Shown here one piece after another: positions 1 to 5,518 of a DNA stretch of 24,574 bases. Every line of letters begins with the position of its first letter. Within the stretch, counting starts at the first letter, position 1. The stretch spans positions 1 to 24,574 of IMG/VR virus record IMGVR_UViG_3300013117_000346; one strand, written 5' to 3'. The notes under the pieces were generated by a model, which ran no database searches, was not told where the DNA came from, and saw only the letters and a list, made by a program, of their open reading frames with translations. A program made the translations under genes and the position numbers. This DNA is from a virus.

Positions 1-1
1 G

Positions 2-376
2 ATAGTCAACTGCTTCGATGAATCAGCTGCTCTTATGAATCTTATTCATGAATGCCAGAGACAAATTTTAAATAATATTGATTGTTACGTGTTGTGGTTT
101 GTTGTCCAAGAAGGTACTTGGCAGCTAGAGCTTTTACCTGAGTGGCTTGAGTTTACTGAAGGGGGTTTCTGCGGGACCACTGACAACATTGATATAAATG
201 ACGATACTGGTATAGATTGGCAACGTGTTTATATCAGCCAAACTCCAGAAGAAGAATTGGAACATTGTCTAAATGAAATAAGGCAGTTCTGTAAAAATGT
301 TAATGAGAAACCAATGTCGCAAATGAAAACCCCAGTTGACCTTTTACTTGAGGAACTGGATCAGGAGGAACTATGA
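2..376 (+). CDS. hypothetical protein, 5' end outside window
   Basis: I do not recognise this protein. The frame is open from base 2 through to the TGA at 374-376. The first internal ATG is at 35, but no Shine-Dalgarno site precedes it, and the residues before it (IVNCFDESAAL) read like ordinary protein, so the gene probably starts left of the window. From the ATG at 35 it would be 113 aa. It has an aromatic-rich centre (YVLWFVVQEGTWQLELLPEW) and an acidic C-terminal third (EEELEHCLNEI, LLLEELDQEEL). Its stop overlaps the ATG of the next small ORF as ATGA, so the two are probably translationally coupled in the same rightward operon as the sigma factors. Nothing visible indicates function. Confidence 0.55.
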   Translation: MVNCFDESAALMNLIHECQRQILNNIDCYVLWFVVQEGTWQLELLPEWLEFTEGGFCGTTDNIDINDDTGIDWQRVYISQTPEEELEHCLNEIRQFCKNVNEKPMSQMKTPVDLLLEELDQEEL

Positions 377-480
377 CTGAAGAAGATTGGGAAGATGACA
401 TTGATTGGGATGATGAGGATGATTGGTACCCGGATGATGAGGATGATCGGTACACGGATGATGATGACAATTTTCTATAG
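373..480 (+). CDS. 35-aa highly acidic peptide ORF
   Basis: This 35-codon ORF starts at the ATGA overlap with the upstream gene and has a good ribosome site (AGGAGG-like, 363-368). More than half of its residues are Asp or Glu, in repeats such as DDEDDWYPDDEDDRY, plus Trp/Tyr. It ends with TAG at 478-480. After that TAG the same frame continues, with three codons (Q V I), straight into the ATG of the first sigma factor at 490. It may therefore be an independent acidic peptide, an acidic leader coupled to the sigma gene, or, if the TAG is read through, an acidic N-terminal extension of that sigma factor. Primary sigma factors carry an acidic region 1.1, which makes the last option attractive but unproven. 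Confidence 0.55.
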   Translation: MTEEDWEDDIDWDDEDDWYPDDEDDRYTDDDDNFL

Positions 481-489
481 CAGGTTATT

Positions 490-1281
490 ATGTGGGAAGA
501 AATATTCAAAGATCAATTAAAAGAAGCCTCCCGCTATATGGATGAGCTTCATAGTAAGCATTCTGAACCAATTTCCCGACAAGAAGAGTTGAATTTGTTC
601 CGTTTGTACAGGGAGCATGGTAACCTCCAAGCACGTAAAAAAATAATGAATAGCAATATGCGTTTCGTGGCCAAAGTAGCTATTAACTATAAACAATGTG
701 ATATGCCTCTGGTTGACCGAATTAATGAAGGAGCTTTAGGGATGGCAAAAGCTGTAGAAAAGTTTGAATATACCCGGGGCTTAAAATTCATTTCCTATGC
801 TGTATGGTGGATAAGGGCTTCCATAAATAAAGCTTTAAACGAGAAAAACAATTTGATTAGACTACCCTCCAACAAGTACGATAAGTTGCGCAGGTCCATT
901 AATAAAGTGGATAATATATCTGATTTATGTTCTGAGGATTTGCAGTCATATAAAACTTTGCGGGGTATTGTTTCACTGGATAACCAATTGGACAGTAACG
1001 GAGATGAAAGCAGCAGTTATGAAAAAATTGTAATAGATCCTGGACACGATGCAACTCATGAGTTAGAAACATTTATTGATGCTGACCGTGTTAAGTATTT
1101 ATTGAAGTATTTGGAGCCCAAGCAAGTTAAAGTGTTAAAGCTTAGATTTGGTTTGGATGGTAATAGTTCAATGACTTTAACGCTTATTGCGGAAGTGCTA
1201 AAGCTATCAAAGGAACGTGTAAGACAGCTGGAACAAGCAGGGTTGTATACTTTACGTCAATTAATGACGAAAGGGGCCTGA
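490..1281 (+). CDS. sigma-70 family RNA polymerase sigma factor (copy 1)
   Basis: Predicted RNA polymerase sigma subunit, 263 aa, which would direct host core polymerase to phage promoters. Region 2 spans about residues 31-115 and includes the core-binding and promoter-melting signature (NMRFVAKVA, AVEKFEYTRGLKFISYAVWW, IRASINKAL). A region 3-like IRLPSNKYDKLRR follows at about 123-135. Region 4 lies near 205-258 with VLKLRFGLDG and a clear helix-turn-helix ending in LSKERVRQLEQAGLYTLR. It has no long region 1.1 or non-conserved region of its own, so it is a compact sigma closer to the RpoH/group 3 size class. The start at 490 has only a weak AGGT ribosome site. The acidic ORF upstream is in the same frame across one TAG. 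It is followed by a terminator and then by a paralogue. Family call is secure; promoter specificity is unknown. Confidence 0.93.
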   Translation: MWEEIFKDQLKEASRYMDELHSKHSEPISRQEELNLFRLYREHGNLQARKKIMNSNMRFVAKVAINYKQCDMPLVDRINEGALGMAKAVEKFEYTRGLKFISYAVWWIRASINKALNEKNNLIRLPSNKYDKLRRSINKVDNISDLCSEDLQSYKTLRGIVSLDNQLDSNGDESSSYEKIVIDPGHDATHELETFIDADRVKYLLKYLEPKQVKVLKLRFGLDGNSSMTLTLIAEVLKLSKERVRQLEQAGLYTLRQLMTKGA

Positions 1282-1291
1282 TAAGCCTCTG

Positions 1292-1318
1292 AAGGGGCCT
1301 AAACAGCCCTTTTCTTTT
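1292..1318 (+). terminator. intrinsic terminator after first sigma gene
   Basis: A hairpin with stem AAGGGGC / GCCCTTT (7 bp, one G-T pair) and a 7-nt loop is followed by a T-rich tract at 1310-1319. It begins about 10 bases after the sigma gene stop. The second sigma gene starts 23 bases further on with its own strong ribosome site, so this may only reduce transcription into it. The stem is short, so the call is moderate. Confidence 0.55.
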
Positions 1319-1340
1319 TATAATAATACAGGAGGACAAT

Positions 1341-2120
1341 ATGAAATTCACCGAAATTGATCCGTACTTTGATAACAAAATAAACAATTTACCAGTATTG
1401 ACTGATGAACAAACGAAACGATTGTTCATTCTCTTTCACAAAGGCTCCCGTGAAGCAAGAAAGCTGTTGATATTACATAATGTCAAATTTGTTCACAAAA
1501 TAGTGTTGGGTTATGCGGGTTACAATATGCCCCGGGTAGATCTGGCCTATGAGGGGATTATAGGGCTCATAGTGGCTGTAGAAAAGTTTGACCACACTAA
1601 AGGGGTAGAATTCCAAACCTATGCGGTCTACTGGATAAGATCCTATTTGAACAAAGCTTTAAACACCGTTGACGATTTTATAAGGGTGCCTGAGAATCAT
1701 TTGTTGGCTATTCGAAAAGCTTACCGGGAAAAAACAGTTGAATTTTTACCAGAAGTATTTAAAACAACAAATAGATTGCGTAATGCTGGTGTTTCAATGG
1801 AAACTGTAATAAATAGATCAAATGATAGATCAAATGGCAAGCCTTTAAAACTATATGACATTTTAGCAGATGTGAATGCTGATAATCCAGAAGAAATTGT
1901 GATTGACAATAGTAACCGTAAGTATGTAAAGAAGTGGCTTAAGGTGCTGCCGCAGAGAGAAGCGATGGTGCTGGACTTAGTGTATGGCCTGAATCAAAAT
2001 CAACCCTTAAGTACACATAACATCAGCAAATTGATTGGGTTATCTACAAAGGGTGTTTGTCAGACACGGGACCGGGGCCTGAGATTAATCAGAAAACATT
2101 TACAAAGGGAAAGGAGCTGA
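1341..2120 (+). CDS. sigma-70 family RNA polymerase sigma factor (copy 2, divergent paralogue)
   Basis: Second sigma-like protein, 259 aa, with an excellent ribosome site (AGGAGG at 1330-1335). Region 2 is recognisable at about residues 25-110 (HNVKFVHKIVLGY, EGIIGLIVAVEKFDHTKG, FQTYAVYWIRSYLNKALN) and lines up with copy 1 at roughly two residues in five, including the shared YAV-WIR---NKALN block. IRVPENH then matches the region 3 start. Region 4 is weaker: VLDLVYGLNQ followed by a helix-turn-helix-like ISKLIGLSTKGVCQTRDRGL, in which the usual ERVRQLE recognition helix is replaced by GVCQTRD. It probably arose by duplication and now reads a different -35 element, or acts as a competitor or regulator of copy 1. 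A strong terminator overlaps its stop codon. Confidence 0.88.
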   Translation: MKFTEIDPYFDNKINNLPVLTDEQTKRLFILFHKGSREARKLLILHNVKFVHKIVLGYAGYNMPRVDLAYEGIIGLIVAVEKFDHTKGVEFQTYAVYWIRSYLNKALNTVDDFIRVPENHLLAIRKAYREKTVEFLPEVFKTTNRLRNAGVSMETVINRSNDRSNGKPLKLYDILADVNADNPEEIVIDNSNRKYVKKWLKVLPQREAMVLDLVYGLNQNQPLSTHNISKLIGLSTKGVCQTRDRGLRLIRKHLQRERS

Positions 2121-2137
2121 AGAGCTCCTTATTTTTT
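2111..2137 (+). terminator. strong intrinsic terminator after second sigma gene
   Basis: A perfect 8-bp stem (AAGGAGCT / AGCTCCTT) with a GAAG tetraloop is followed by ATTTTTT. The 5' arm includes the last codons and stop of the second sigma gene. It separates the rightward sigma operon from the convergent leftward block. The leftward reading lacks a good T run directly after the stem, so the terminator is probably one-directional. Confidence 0.88.
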
Positions 2138-2362
2138 GGGAAAATTACGTTTCATCCAATACGCAAATTTTATTAAATTATCGCCACCGAATATACAATC
2201 ACGACAAGCTAGATTTGATCTGTTTCCACTGCCACAATAATCCTTTTTCTTATTGCAGCATATGTATGTTTGTAAAACAGAATAAACATTTTTAGGGACT
2301 TGCTATTTTTCCACAGTTTCTTTCACTTCATCAAAAGGTATTGGTGTATGGTATTTAGCCAC
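2129..2362 (-). pseudogene. Cys-rich small ORF interrupted by an in-frame TAG
   Basis: Read leftward from a GTG at 2362, which overlaps the previous gene's stop as GTGGCTAA, the frame encodes 19 residues (VAKYHTPIPFDEVKETVEK). It then meets TAG at 2303-2305 and continues for 57 convincing residues to TAA at 2129-2131. The downstream part contains CCNKKKDYCGSGN, LACRDCIFGGDNL and IKFAYWMKR, a Cys-cluster, probably metal-binding, style common in small phage proteins. It has no good start codon of its own. The gene is either recently broken by a nonsense mutation, read through at the amber codon, or recoded. The long structural genes in the window have no internal TAG, so genome-wide recoding is unlikely. 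Its 3' end overlaps the terminator of the second sigma gene. Confidence 0.6.
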
Positions 2363-2534
2363 GAGAAACCCCTTTATCAGATCTGCATACCATCACACTG
2401 TGGAATTCCCCTTCAGTTGCCAGCAGATTGTTTTTACAGTTATTTTTGCAAAAGCAACTACCGGCCCCAGCTATCTTTTCCGGGCATTTTTCCAGTTGAG
2501 GCTTTTTAGGATCGTAACCGATTATTGTTGACAT
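2355..2534 (-). CDS. 59-aa cysteine-rich protein
   Basis: Small leftward gene with a strong ribosome site (AAGGAGGA, 6 bases before the ATG). It overlaps the end of the 115-aa gene upstream by 13 bases and the GTG of the next ORF downstream, so it sits inside a coupled leftward operon. Five cysteines are visible: Cys17 in LEKCPEK, the CFCKNNC cluster (27, 29, 33) and Cys50 near VMVCRSDKG. Such a pattern suggests metal binding or disulfides, but I recognise no family. The well-placed ribosome site and the overlaps are the main reasons to regard it as real. Confidence 0.68.
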   Translation of the reverse strand: MSTIIGYDPKKPQLEKCPEKIAGAGSCFCKNNCKNNLLATEGEFHSVMVCRSDKGVSRG

Positions 2535-2869
2535 TGTTCCTCCTTATTCGGGTCGATATTTGCGTATGAGCCACCTTTGTACTCGTCAAAGGTACCTTCA
2601 CCGTAAAATTCCATATTATTTGTTACAAATTTAGGTAATTCACGACCATGTTGATGGTTATCCAGGTGTATTCCGTTAAATTGTTTTCCTTTCAGCCGAT
2701 TAACTACTGAAGCTGTACATTCATCCCCATGTATTATTTTATACACAAATTGTGTATAGTCTTTTTTCCAAAAATAAGTCATTCTCCAAAAATAAGTCGC
2801 GTACATTTTACCAGTTTGAGGTATGTCGTCACGGACACCAATATTGATTTTAATCAGTTGGTATTTCAT
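2522..2869 (-). CDS. hypothetical protein, 115 aa
   Basis: Leftward gene with a strong GGAGGAA ribosome site just before the ATG. It encodes a soluble, aromatic-rich 115-aa protein (YATYFWRMTYFWKKDYTQFVYKI) with a basic/polar middle (GIHLDNHQHGRELPKF) and a charged tail. I do not recognise it. Its start overlaps, as ATGA, the end of a reading frame that begins with the 20-codon ORF upstream, and its end overlaps the 59-aa Cys-rich gene by 13 bases. It therefore belongs to the leftward operon downstream of the large terminase and is probably an accessory gene. Confidence 0.7.
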   Translation of the reverse strand: MKYQLIKINIGVRDDIPQTGKMYATYFWRMTYFWKKDYTQFVYKIIHGDECTASVVNRLKGKQFNGIHLDNHQHGRELPKFVTNNMEFYGEGTFDEYKGGSYANIDPNKEEQCQQ

Positions 2870-3027
2870 ACTTCCTCCACTTTTTGCATTCTTATCATTT
2901 TGACCTGATTCATAACACCTAAAGGGTATTTAATCAGTTTATCAGTTTCAAGTTTATTTGATCTTTAAGTTGTTTCTTTCATTACGTCACTTATAATGTT
3001 GTCACGTACGTCGTTTGTTAATCGCAT
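2866..3027 (-). pseudogene. 20-codon ORF, probable truncated gene start (MRLTND...)
   Basis: From an ATG at 3027 with an excellent ribosome site (AAAGGAGAGCAAT), the frame reads MRLTNDVRDNIISDVMKETT and stops at TAA (2965-2967). The same frame continues to a TGA at 2866-2868 that overlaps the next gene's ATG. From memory, the opening MRLTN-xRD-I---VM is the kind of N-terminus seen in a phage family called Nmad5 (nucleotide-modification-associated), which is normally much longer. That similarity is weak. The piece could be a decayed gene, a leader peptide, or a real micro-protein. An alternative 15-codon ORF from the ATG at 2913 ends at the same TGA. Confidence 0.4.
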
Positions 3028-3048
3028 ATTGCTCTCCTTTTGTTCCTA
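3028..3048 (-). promoter_or_regulatory. ribosome-binding leader shared with the lipoprotein gene
   Basis: On the minus strand the leader reads AACAAAAGGAGAGCAAT before ATGC. A nearly identical leader (AACAAAAGGAGAACAAT, one difference) precedes the lipoprotein start at 9037. This supports genuine translation initiation at 3027 and suggests a duplicated 5' cassette. Confidence 0.6.
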
Positions 3049-3058
3049 CCCCTATTAT

Positions 3059-3079
3059 AAAAAGTTACCTAGATAACTT
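3059..3079 (-). terminator. possible terminator downstream of the large terminase gene
   Basis: On the minus strand AAGTTA-TCTAGG-TAACTT forms a 6-bp stem directly followed by TTT, within the string GTAACTTTTTATAAT. It lies 14 bases after the terminase stop. The stem is AT-rich and short, so it is a weak terminator at best. The same GTAACTTTTT string recurs in other control regions of the window, so it could instead be part of an operator or promoter. Confidence 0.35.
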
Positions 3080-3092
3080 GGTAAATTTTTTA

Positions 3093-4571
3093 TTACCAAA
3101 GACCCCGGCCACGTTTAGAATCAAATAACTCGCGGCAACAACTCGCAAAGCTGTCAGCTGCGTCATTTAGGTCCTCTCCATCAATATACATGGTCATTTG
3201 ATTTATGTAAGCATGCCCATTTGGCTCGTTAGAAGGGTTCTGCCAATTAATGGCCTCTTCCATACGTTCATCCCATATTACATTGCCCCAGTGTTTCTTG
3301 CCATGAGTTTGTATTTTAACGTGTTTATTCATGTCCTCATGATAGGTGAAGAATTTGGTACGGCAATGTTGCTTCCGGGCTTCTATCTGTAGATCTTTAA
3401 TTAGGTACCCTTTGTCAGCGTTCTTCTCTGCCCCACACCATCTAACATTGTGAGCAATACACTGAGTTATTATGAATTTAATGTGGTTATCTACGTGATC
3501 AGTAAATACCCAACCTTTACCGTTCCACTTTTTGTCCTGGTTGCGTTTCTGTAATAGGGTGATACCGCCTGTATGGTCTCCATCATATTTTCCATCAATA
3601 TGCATATATGCAGGTAATTTGCTGCGAGGAAAAGGTCCGTAAGTTGGTTCAGCAAATATCTGGTCGTCACTGTTAAGGTGTTTAAGTTCTTGGTTACAAC
3701 CAAATTCTACCTTAGTAAGACCCGGTACCCAGAGCCCGTCTTTATTCACATATCCATCTTTGAGCTTTTTAATCTGTTCTTCAGTACGAAGTCCGGATTG
3801 ATAAATATCGACTCTGAAATCAGGTGGCCATTCTTTCCAGGCATCTTCAGGGTGCCAAGGGGTACCTTCCATTAATACATTACTATCCATGTCCCTAATG
3901 TTGTTACGTACCTCACGCACGAAAGCATTGGTTTTATCACGTTTAGCCTTTGAAGTTCTGTCGTCAATAGTTACTATGTCGCATAGTACGATAATGTCAT
4001 AGTGGTACCCGGTCATACCTAGCATACCCCAACTATCCAGGTTGCCTTCCTTCGGGGCCGTGTTTTGCTTAAAGGCCCATTTGATATTTTTCTCTTTTGA
4101 AGTGACTTCTTTTATGTCCCTATGTAAAGGAGCTCCCATCAAAGTTGCAATTATGGCAGGTAGTTGGAAAGAGGTGCGCAACACCTTGGTGATATCTATT
4201 GAACCAGTTAAGTTGGGACGGCAAATAGCAATACGGGCATCCGGGTTAAATATTAAATGACGCAAGGACCCCACTTGTGTGATAGCTGATGTTTTGAAAG
4301 ATCCTCGGTGAGCTTGCATAGCGCGGTCTTCACCCGCCTCTAACTTGTCCCACATCAACTTAATCCATTCACCATGCATTGGTAAAAGGTCGTTAAAGCC
4401 TATCAAATGCCCTAGGGTTTCTGGTTCATCCCAGATCATTTGTAATGTTTTTATTCTGACATCACGTTCCTTAAGGGCTTTTTCAGCTTCTTCATTTTTG
4501 GCCCCTATTACTTTTTCGATATTATTCCAGTAATCTCCAGAGCCCTTCAGGTTGTATTTAAGCGGTTTCAT
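3093..4571 (-). CDS. terL: phage terminase large subunit (TerL)
   Basis: DNA-packaging motor ATPase/nuclease, 492 aa, a usual TerL length. The N-terminal ATPase shows a Walker A-like AHRGSFKTSA (residues 87-96), a Walker B-like IIVLCDIVTIDDRTSK (193-208), and the coupling motif LMEGTPWHPEDAW (233-245). The C-terminal RNase H-like nuclease shows HIDGKYDGDHTGG (324-336), then AEKNADKG (381-388) and NDAADSFASC near the end, which together supply the expected acidic metal ligands. The Walker A is a deviant form, as is common in TerL. The start lacks a ribosome site but overlaps the 36-aa ORF upstream by 14 bases, so it is probably translationally coupled. It is transcribed away from the portal gene, on the opposite strand, which is unusual because terL normally precedes portal in one operon. 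No small terminase is recognisable. Confidence 0.92.
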   Translation of the reverse strand: MKPLKYNLKGSGDYWNNIEKVIGAKNEEAEKALKERDVRIKTLQMIWDEPETLGHLIGFNDLLPMHGEWIKLMWDKLEAGEDRAMQAHRGSFKTSAITQVGSLRHLIFNPDARIAICRPNLTGSIDITKVLRTSFQLPAIIATLMGAPLHRDIKEVTSKEKNIKWAFKQNTAPKEGNLDSWGMLGMTGYHYDIIVLCDIVTIDDRTSKAKRDKTNAFVREVRNNIRDMDSNVLMEGTPWHPEDAWKEWPPDFRVDIYQSGLRTEEQIKKLKDGYVNKDGLWVPGLTKVEFGCNQELKHLNSDDQIFAEPTYGPFPRSKLPAYMHIDGKYDGDHTGGITLLQKRNQDKKWNGKGWVFTDHVDNHIKFIITQCIAHNVRWCGAEKNADKGYLIKDLQIEARKQHCRTKFFTYHEDMNKHVKIQTHGKKHWGNVIWDERMEEAINWQNPSNEPNGHAYINQMTMYIDGEDLNDAADSFASCCRELFDSKRGRGLW

Positions 4572-4668
4572 TATCGTTTTTGTTTTTGCGTTTCTTTTTT
4601 AATTCTATAAAAGAGATAACTTTATTAGCAATCTTTTCAGCAACACCTTGTATTTGTTTATCTATCAT
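4558..4668 (-). CDS. 36-aa basic peptide overlapping terL start
   Basis: This small leftward ORF starts at an ATGA overlap with the end of the coiled-coil gene and ends 14 bases inside terL. It encodes MIDKQIQGVAEKIANKVISF followed by a strongly basic tail (ELKKKRKNKNDNETA), with an amphipathic N-terminal helix. There is no separate ribosome site, so it would be translated by coupling, and it could in turn deliver ribosomes to terL, which has none. The chain of overlaps supports it as a real gene, but no function is visible. Confidence 0.5.
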   Translation of the reverse strand: MIDKQIQGVAEKIANKVISFIELKKKRKNKNDNETA

Positions 4669-4982
4669 ATTTTCAACCTTTTCACCACTTCAACCGCAGT
4701 TTGCTGGCCTTCTTCAGCCAATACGGTACGTTGTGTCTGATTTTTGGTTTTACTTACCAATTGAAACTTTTTCCCCAGGTCCCTTACACTATCTACAGCT
4801 ATTTGAAGAACATCTTTGTAACTATCCAATTGTTTATCAAGTTTTTCAGATAGTTCTCTGTAATCCTTTATTAAACCGTTGGCTGCTTTCAATTGTTTGT
4901 CCAATTCTTCAGATTTATGTTTTAACTCTTTGTTATCAGCTTCGAGTTCTTTAATTTTTGCCTGTTGATGCTCTTTGTTCAT
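4665..4982 (-). CDS. coiled-coil protein, 105 aa
   Basis: Leftward gene whose product is almost entirely predicted coiled coil: long heptad-like stretches from residue 1 to about 75 (KIKELEADNKELKHKSEELD, LSEKLDKQLDSYKDVL), followed by a basic C-terminus (LVSKTKNQTQRT, VVKRLKI). It sits two genes before terL in the same operon. A small terminase is sometimes short and helical, so it could be considered for that role by position, but it shows no DNA-binding helix-turn-helix. A scaffold or accessory role is equally possible. Its start follows a 12-codon ORF with an ATGA overlap and has only a weak ribosome site. Confidence 0.65.
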   Translation of the reverse strand: MNKEHQQAKIKELEADNKELKHKSEELDKQLKAANGLIKDYRELSEKLDKQLDSYKDVLQIAVDSVRDLGKKFQLVSKTKNQTQRTVLAEEGQQTAVEVVKRLKI

Positions 4983-5017
4983 TCCAGGCCTCTGTCTTTT
5001 ATAAATTCAGTAACCAT
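4979..5017 (-). CDS. possible 12-codon coupling ORF
   Basis: Between the 62-aa gene and the coiled-coil gene, the frame MVTEFIKDRGLE starts 5 bases after GGAGTAAAG, a good ribosome site. It ends in TGA overlapping the next ATG. It fills the gap exactly and may only serve to carry ribosomes to the coiled-coil gene. There is no evidence of function beyond position. Confidence 0.3.
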   Translation of the reverse strand: MVTEFIKDRGLE

Positions 5018-5019
5018 CT

Positions 5020-5208
5020 TTACTCCATTTGAGCTGCTAAAGTTTCATCACGGACCGCTCCACAAACATCTATCACAGCAACTGTTTGCTGGAAATCAGT
5101 TTCCATTGGTTTAACTCCCCAAGTGCCATCACCTTTATGATTAACTTCATATTCTTGGCCATTATCTACTACTTTATAATGGTCCAAATCAATTGCTTGT
5201 ACTTCCAT
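5020..5208 (-). CDS. hypothetical protein, 62 aa
   Basis: First clear gene of the leftward terminase block, with an AGGAG ribosome site 9 bases before the ATG. The product is acidic and soluble with two probable beta strands at the start (VQAIDLDHYKVVDNGQEYEV), then NHKGDGTWGVKP and an alternating hydrophobic stretch (QQTVAVIDVCGAVRDETLAA). I do not recognise it. It is the promoter-proximal gene after the divergent control region, so it would be expressed with terL. Confidence 0.6.
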   Translation of the reverse strand: MEVQAIDLDHYKVVDNGQEYEVNHKGDGTWGVKPMETDFQQTVAVIDVCGAVRDETLAAQME

Positions 5209-5245
5209 TAAATCTTTTCTCCTGTTGTTGGCTTATTGTTATTAT

Positions 5246-5271
5246 AAAAAGTTACGCCCTTCCACAAGGGC
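5246..5271 (-). terminator. hairpin plus T run (terminator or attenuator) before the 62-aa gene
   Basis: On the minus strand GCCCTT-GTGG-AAGGGC forms a 6-bp GC-containing stem, followed four to five bases later by CTTTTT. It lies between the repeat element at 5377-5411 and the first leftward gene. If the leftward promoter is near the repeat, this would be a leader attenuator. Confidence 0.4.
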
Positions 5272-5376
5272 ATAATATCAACTTTTTAAATAATTTGATT
5301 TTTAAGTTGTTCATTTGAATTAGTCATCTTGTCTGCCTTCGTTCCCTTACTTTCAATATAGATTAAGTTGAACATG

Positions 5377-5411
5377 AAACCTAATACTTTTTTAAAAAAG
5401 TTACACTTTTT
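5377..5411. repeat. 35-bp perfect repeat, copy 1, with 16-bp palindrome
   Basis: These 35 bases are identical to 9085-9119 in the same orientation. They contain the perfect 16-bp palindrome ACTTTTTTAAAAAAGT (5386-5401), followed by TAC and a further ACTTTTT, so three half-sites alternate in orientation. Both copies lie in intergenic regions between divergent genes. A shared operator or phage promoter element is the most likely role. Confidence 0.8.
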
Positions 5412-5497
5412 ATAAAAAAACTTTTTAGTTGTTTTATTCTTTCAAAAAGTAACCTAAAGGTAATGTTCAGAATAAAGTAAATTATAAGGAACAAACA

Positions 5498-5518
5498 ATG
5501 GAAATTGTAGTATTATGA
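5498..5518 (+). CDS. possible 6-codon leader ORF before portal
   Basis: The only ribosome site near the portal start (AAGGA, 5487-5491) is placed for an ATG at 5498, which encodes MEIVVL and stops at a TGA overlapping the portal ATG at 5515. Portal translation may depend on termination and restart from this mini-ORF. Confidence 0.35.
   Translation: MEIVVL

Larger units (their letters stand above)
5209..5514 (+). promoter_or_regulatory. divergent control region between terL block and portal operon
   Basis: About 306 AT-rich bases without a convincing gene (one 13-codon leftward ORF at 5287-5328 is ignored). It holds a GC hairpin at 5256-5271, a perfect 35-bp repeat at 5377-5411 shared with the other divergent region, and several ACTTTTT / AAAAAGT half-sites (5246, 5282, 5386, 5394, 5405, 5420, 5444). 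It must contain promoters for both directions. No clear consensus -35/-10 pair stands out, which fits use of phage sigma factors but does not prove it. Confidence 0.6.

Noticed and set aside
300-509. Leftward Ser-rich ORF of 69 codons
   Set aside because: The serine runs are the antisense of the Asp-rich repeats of the acidic ORF on the plus strand.
2300-2509. Rightward 69-codon ORF
   Set aside because: It is antisense to the 59-aa Cys-rich gene, which has a far better ribosome site and gene overlaps; its Phe/His/Cys-rich content is not convincing.
5287-5328. 13-codon leftward ORF (MTNSNEQLKNQII)
   Set aside because: Too short, only a weak AAGGCAG site, and not coupled to the next gene; treated as part of the control region.
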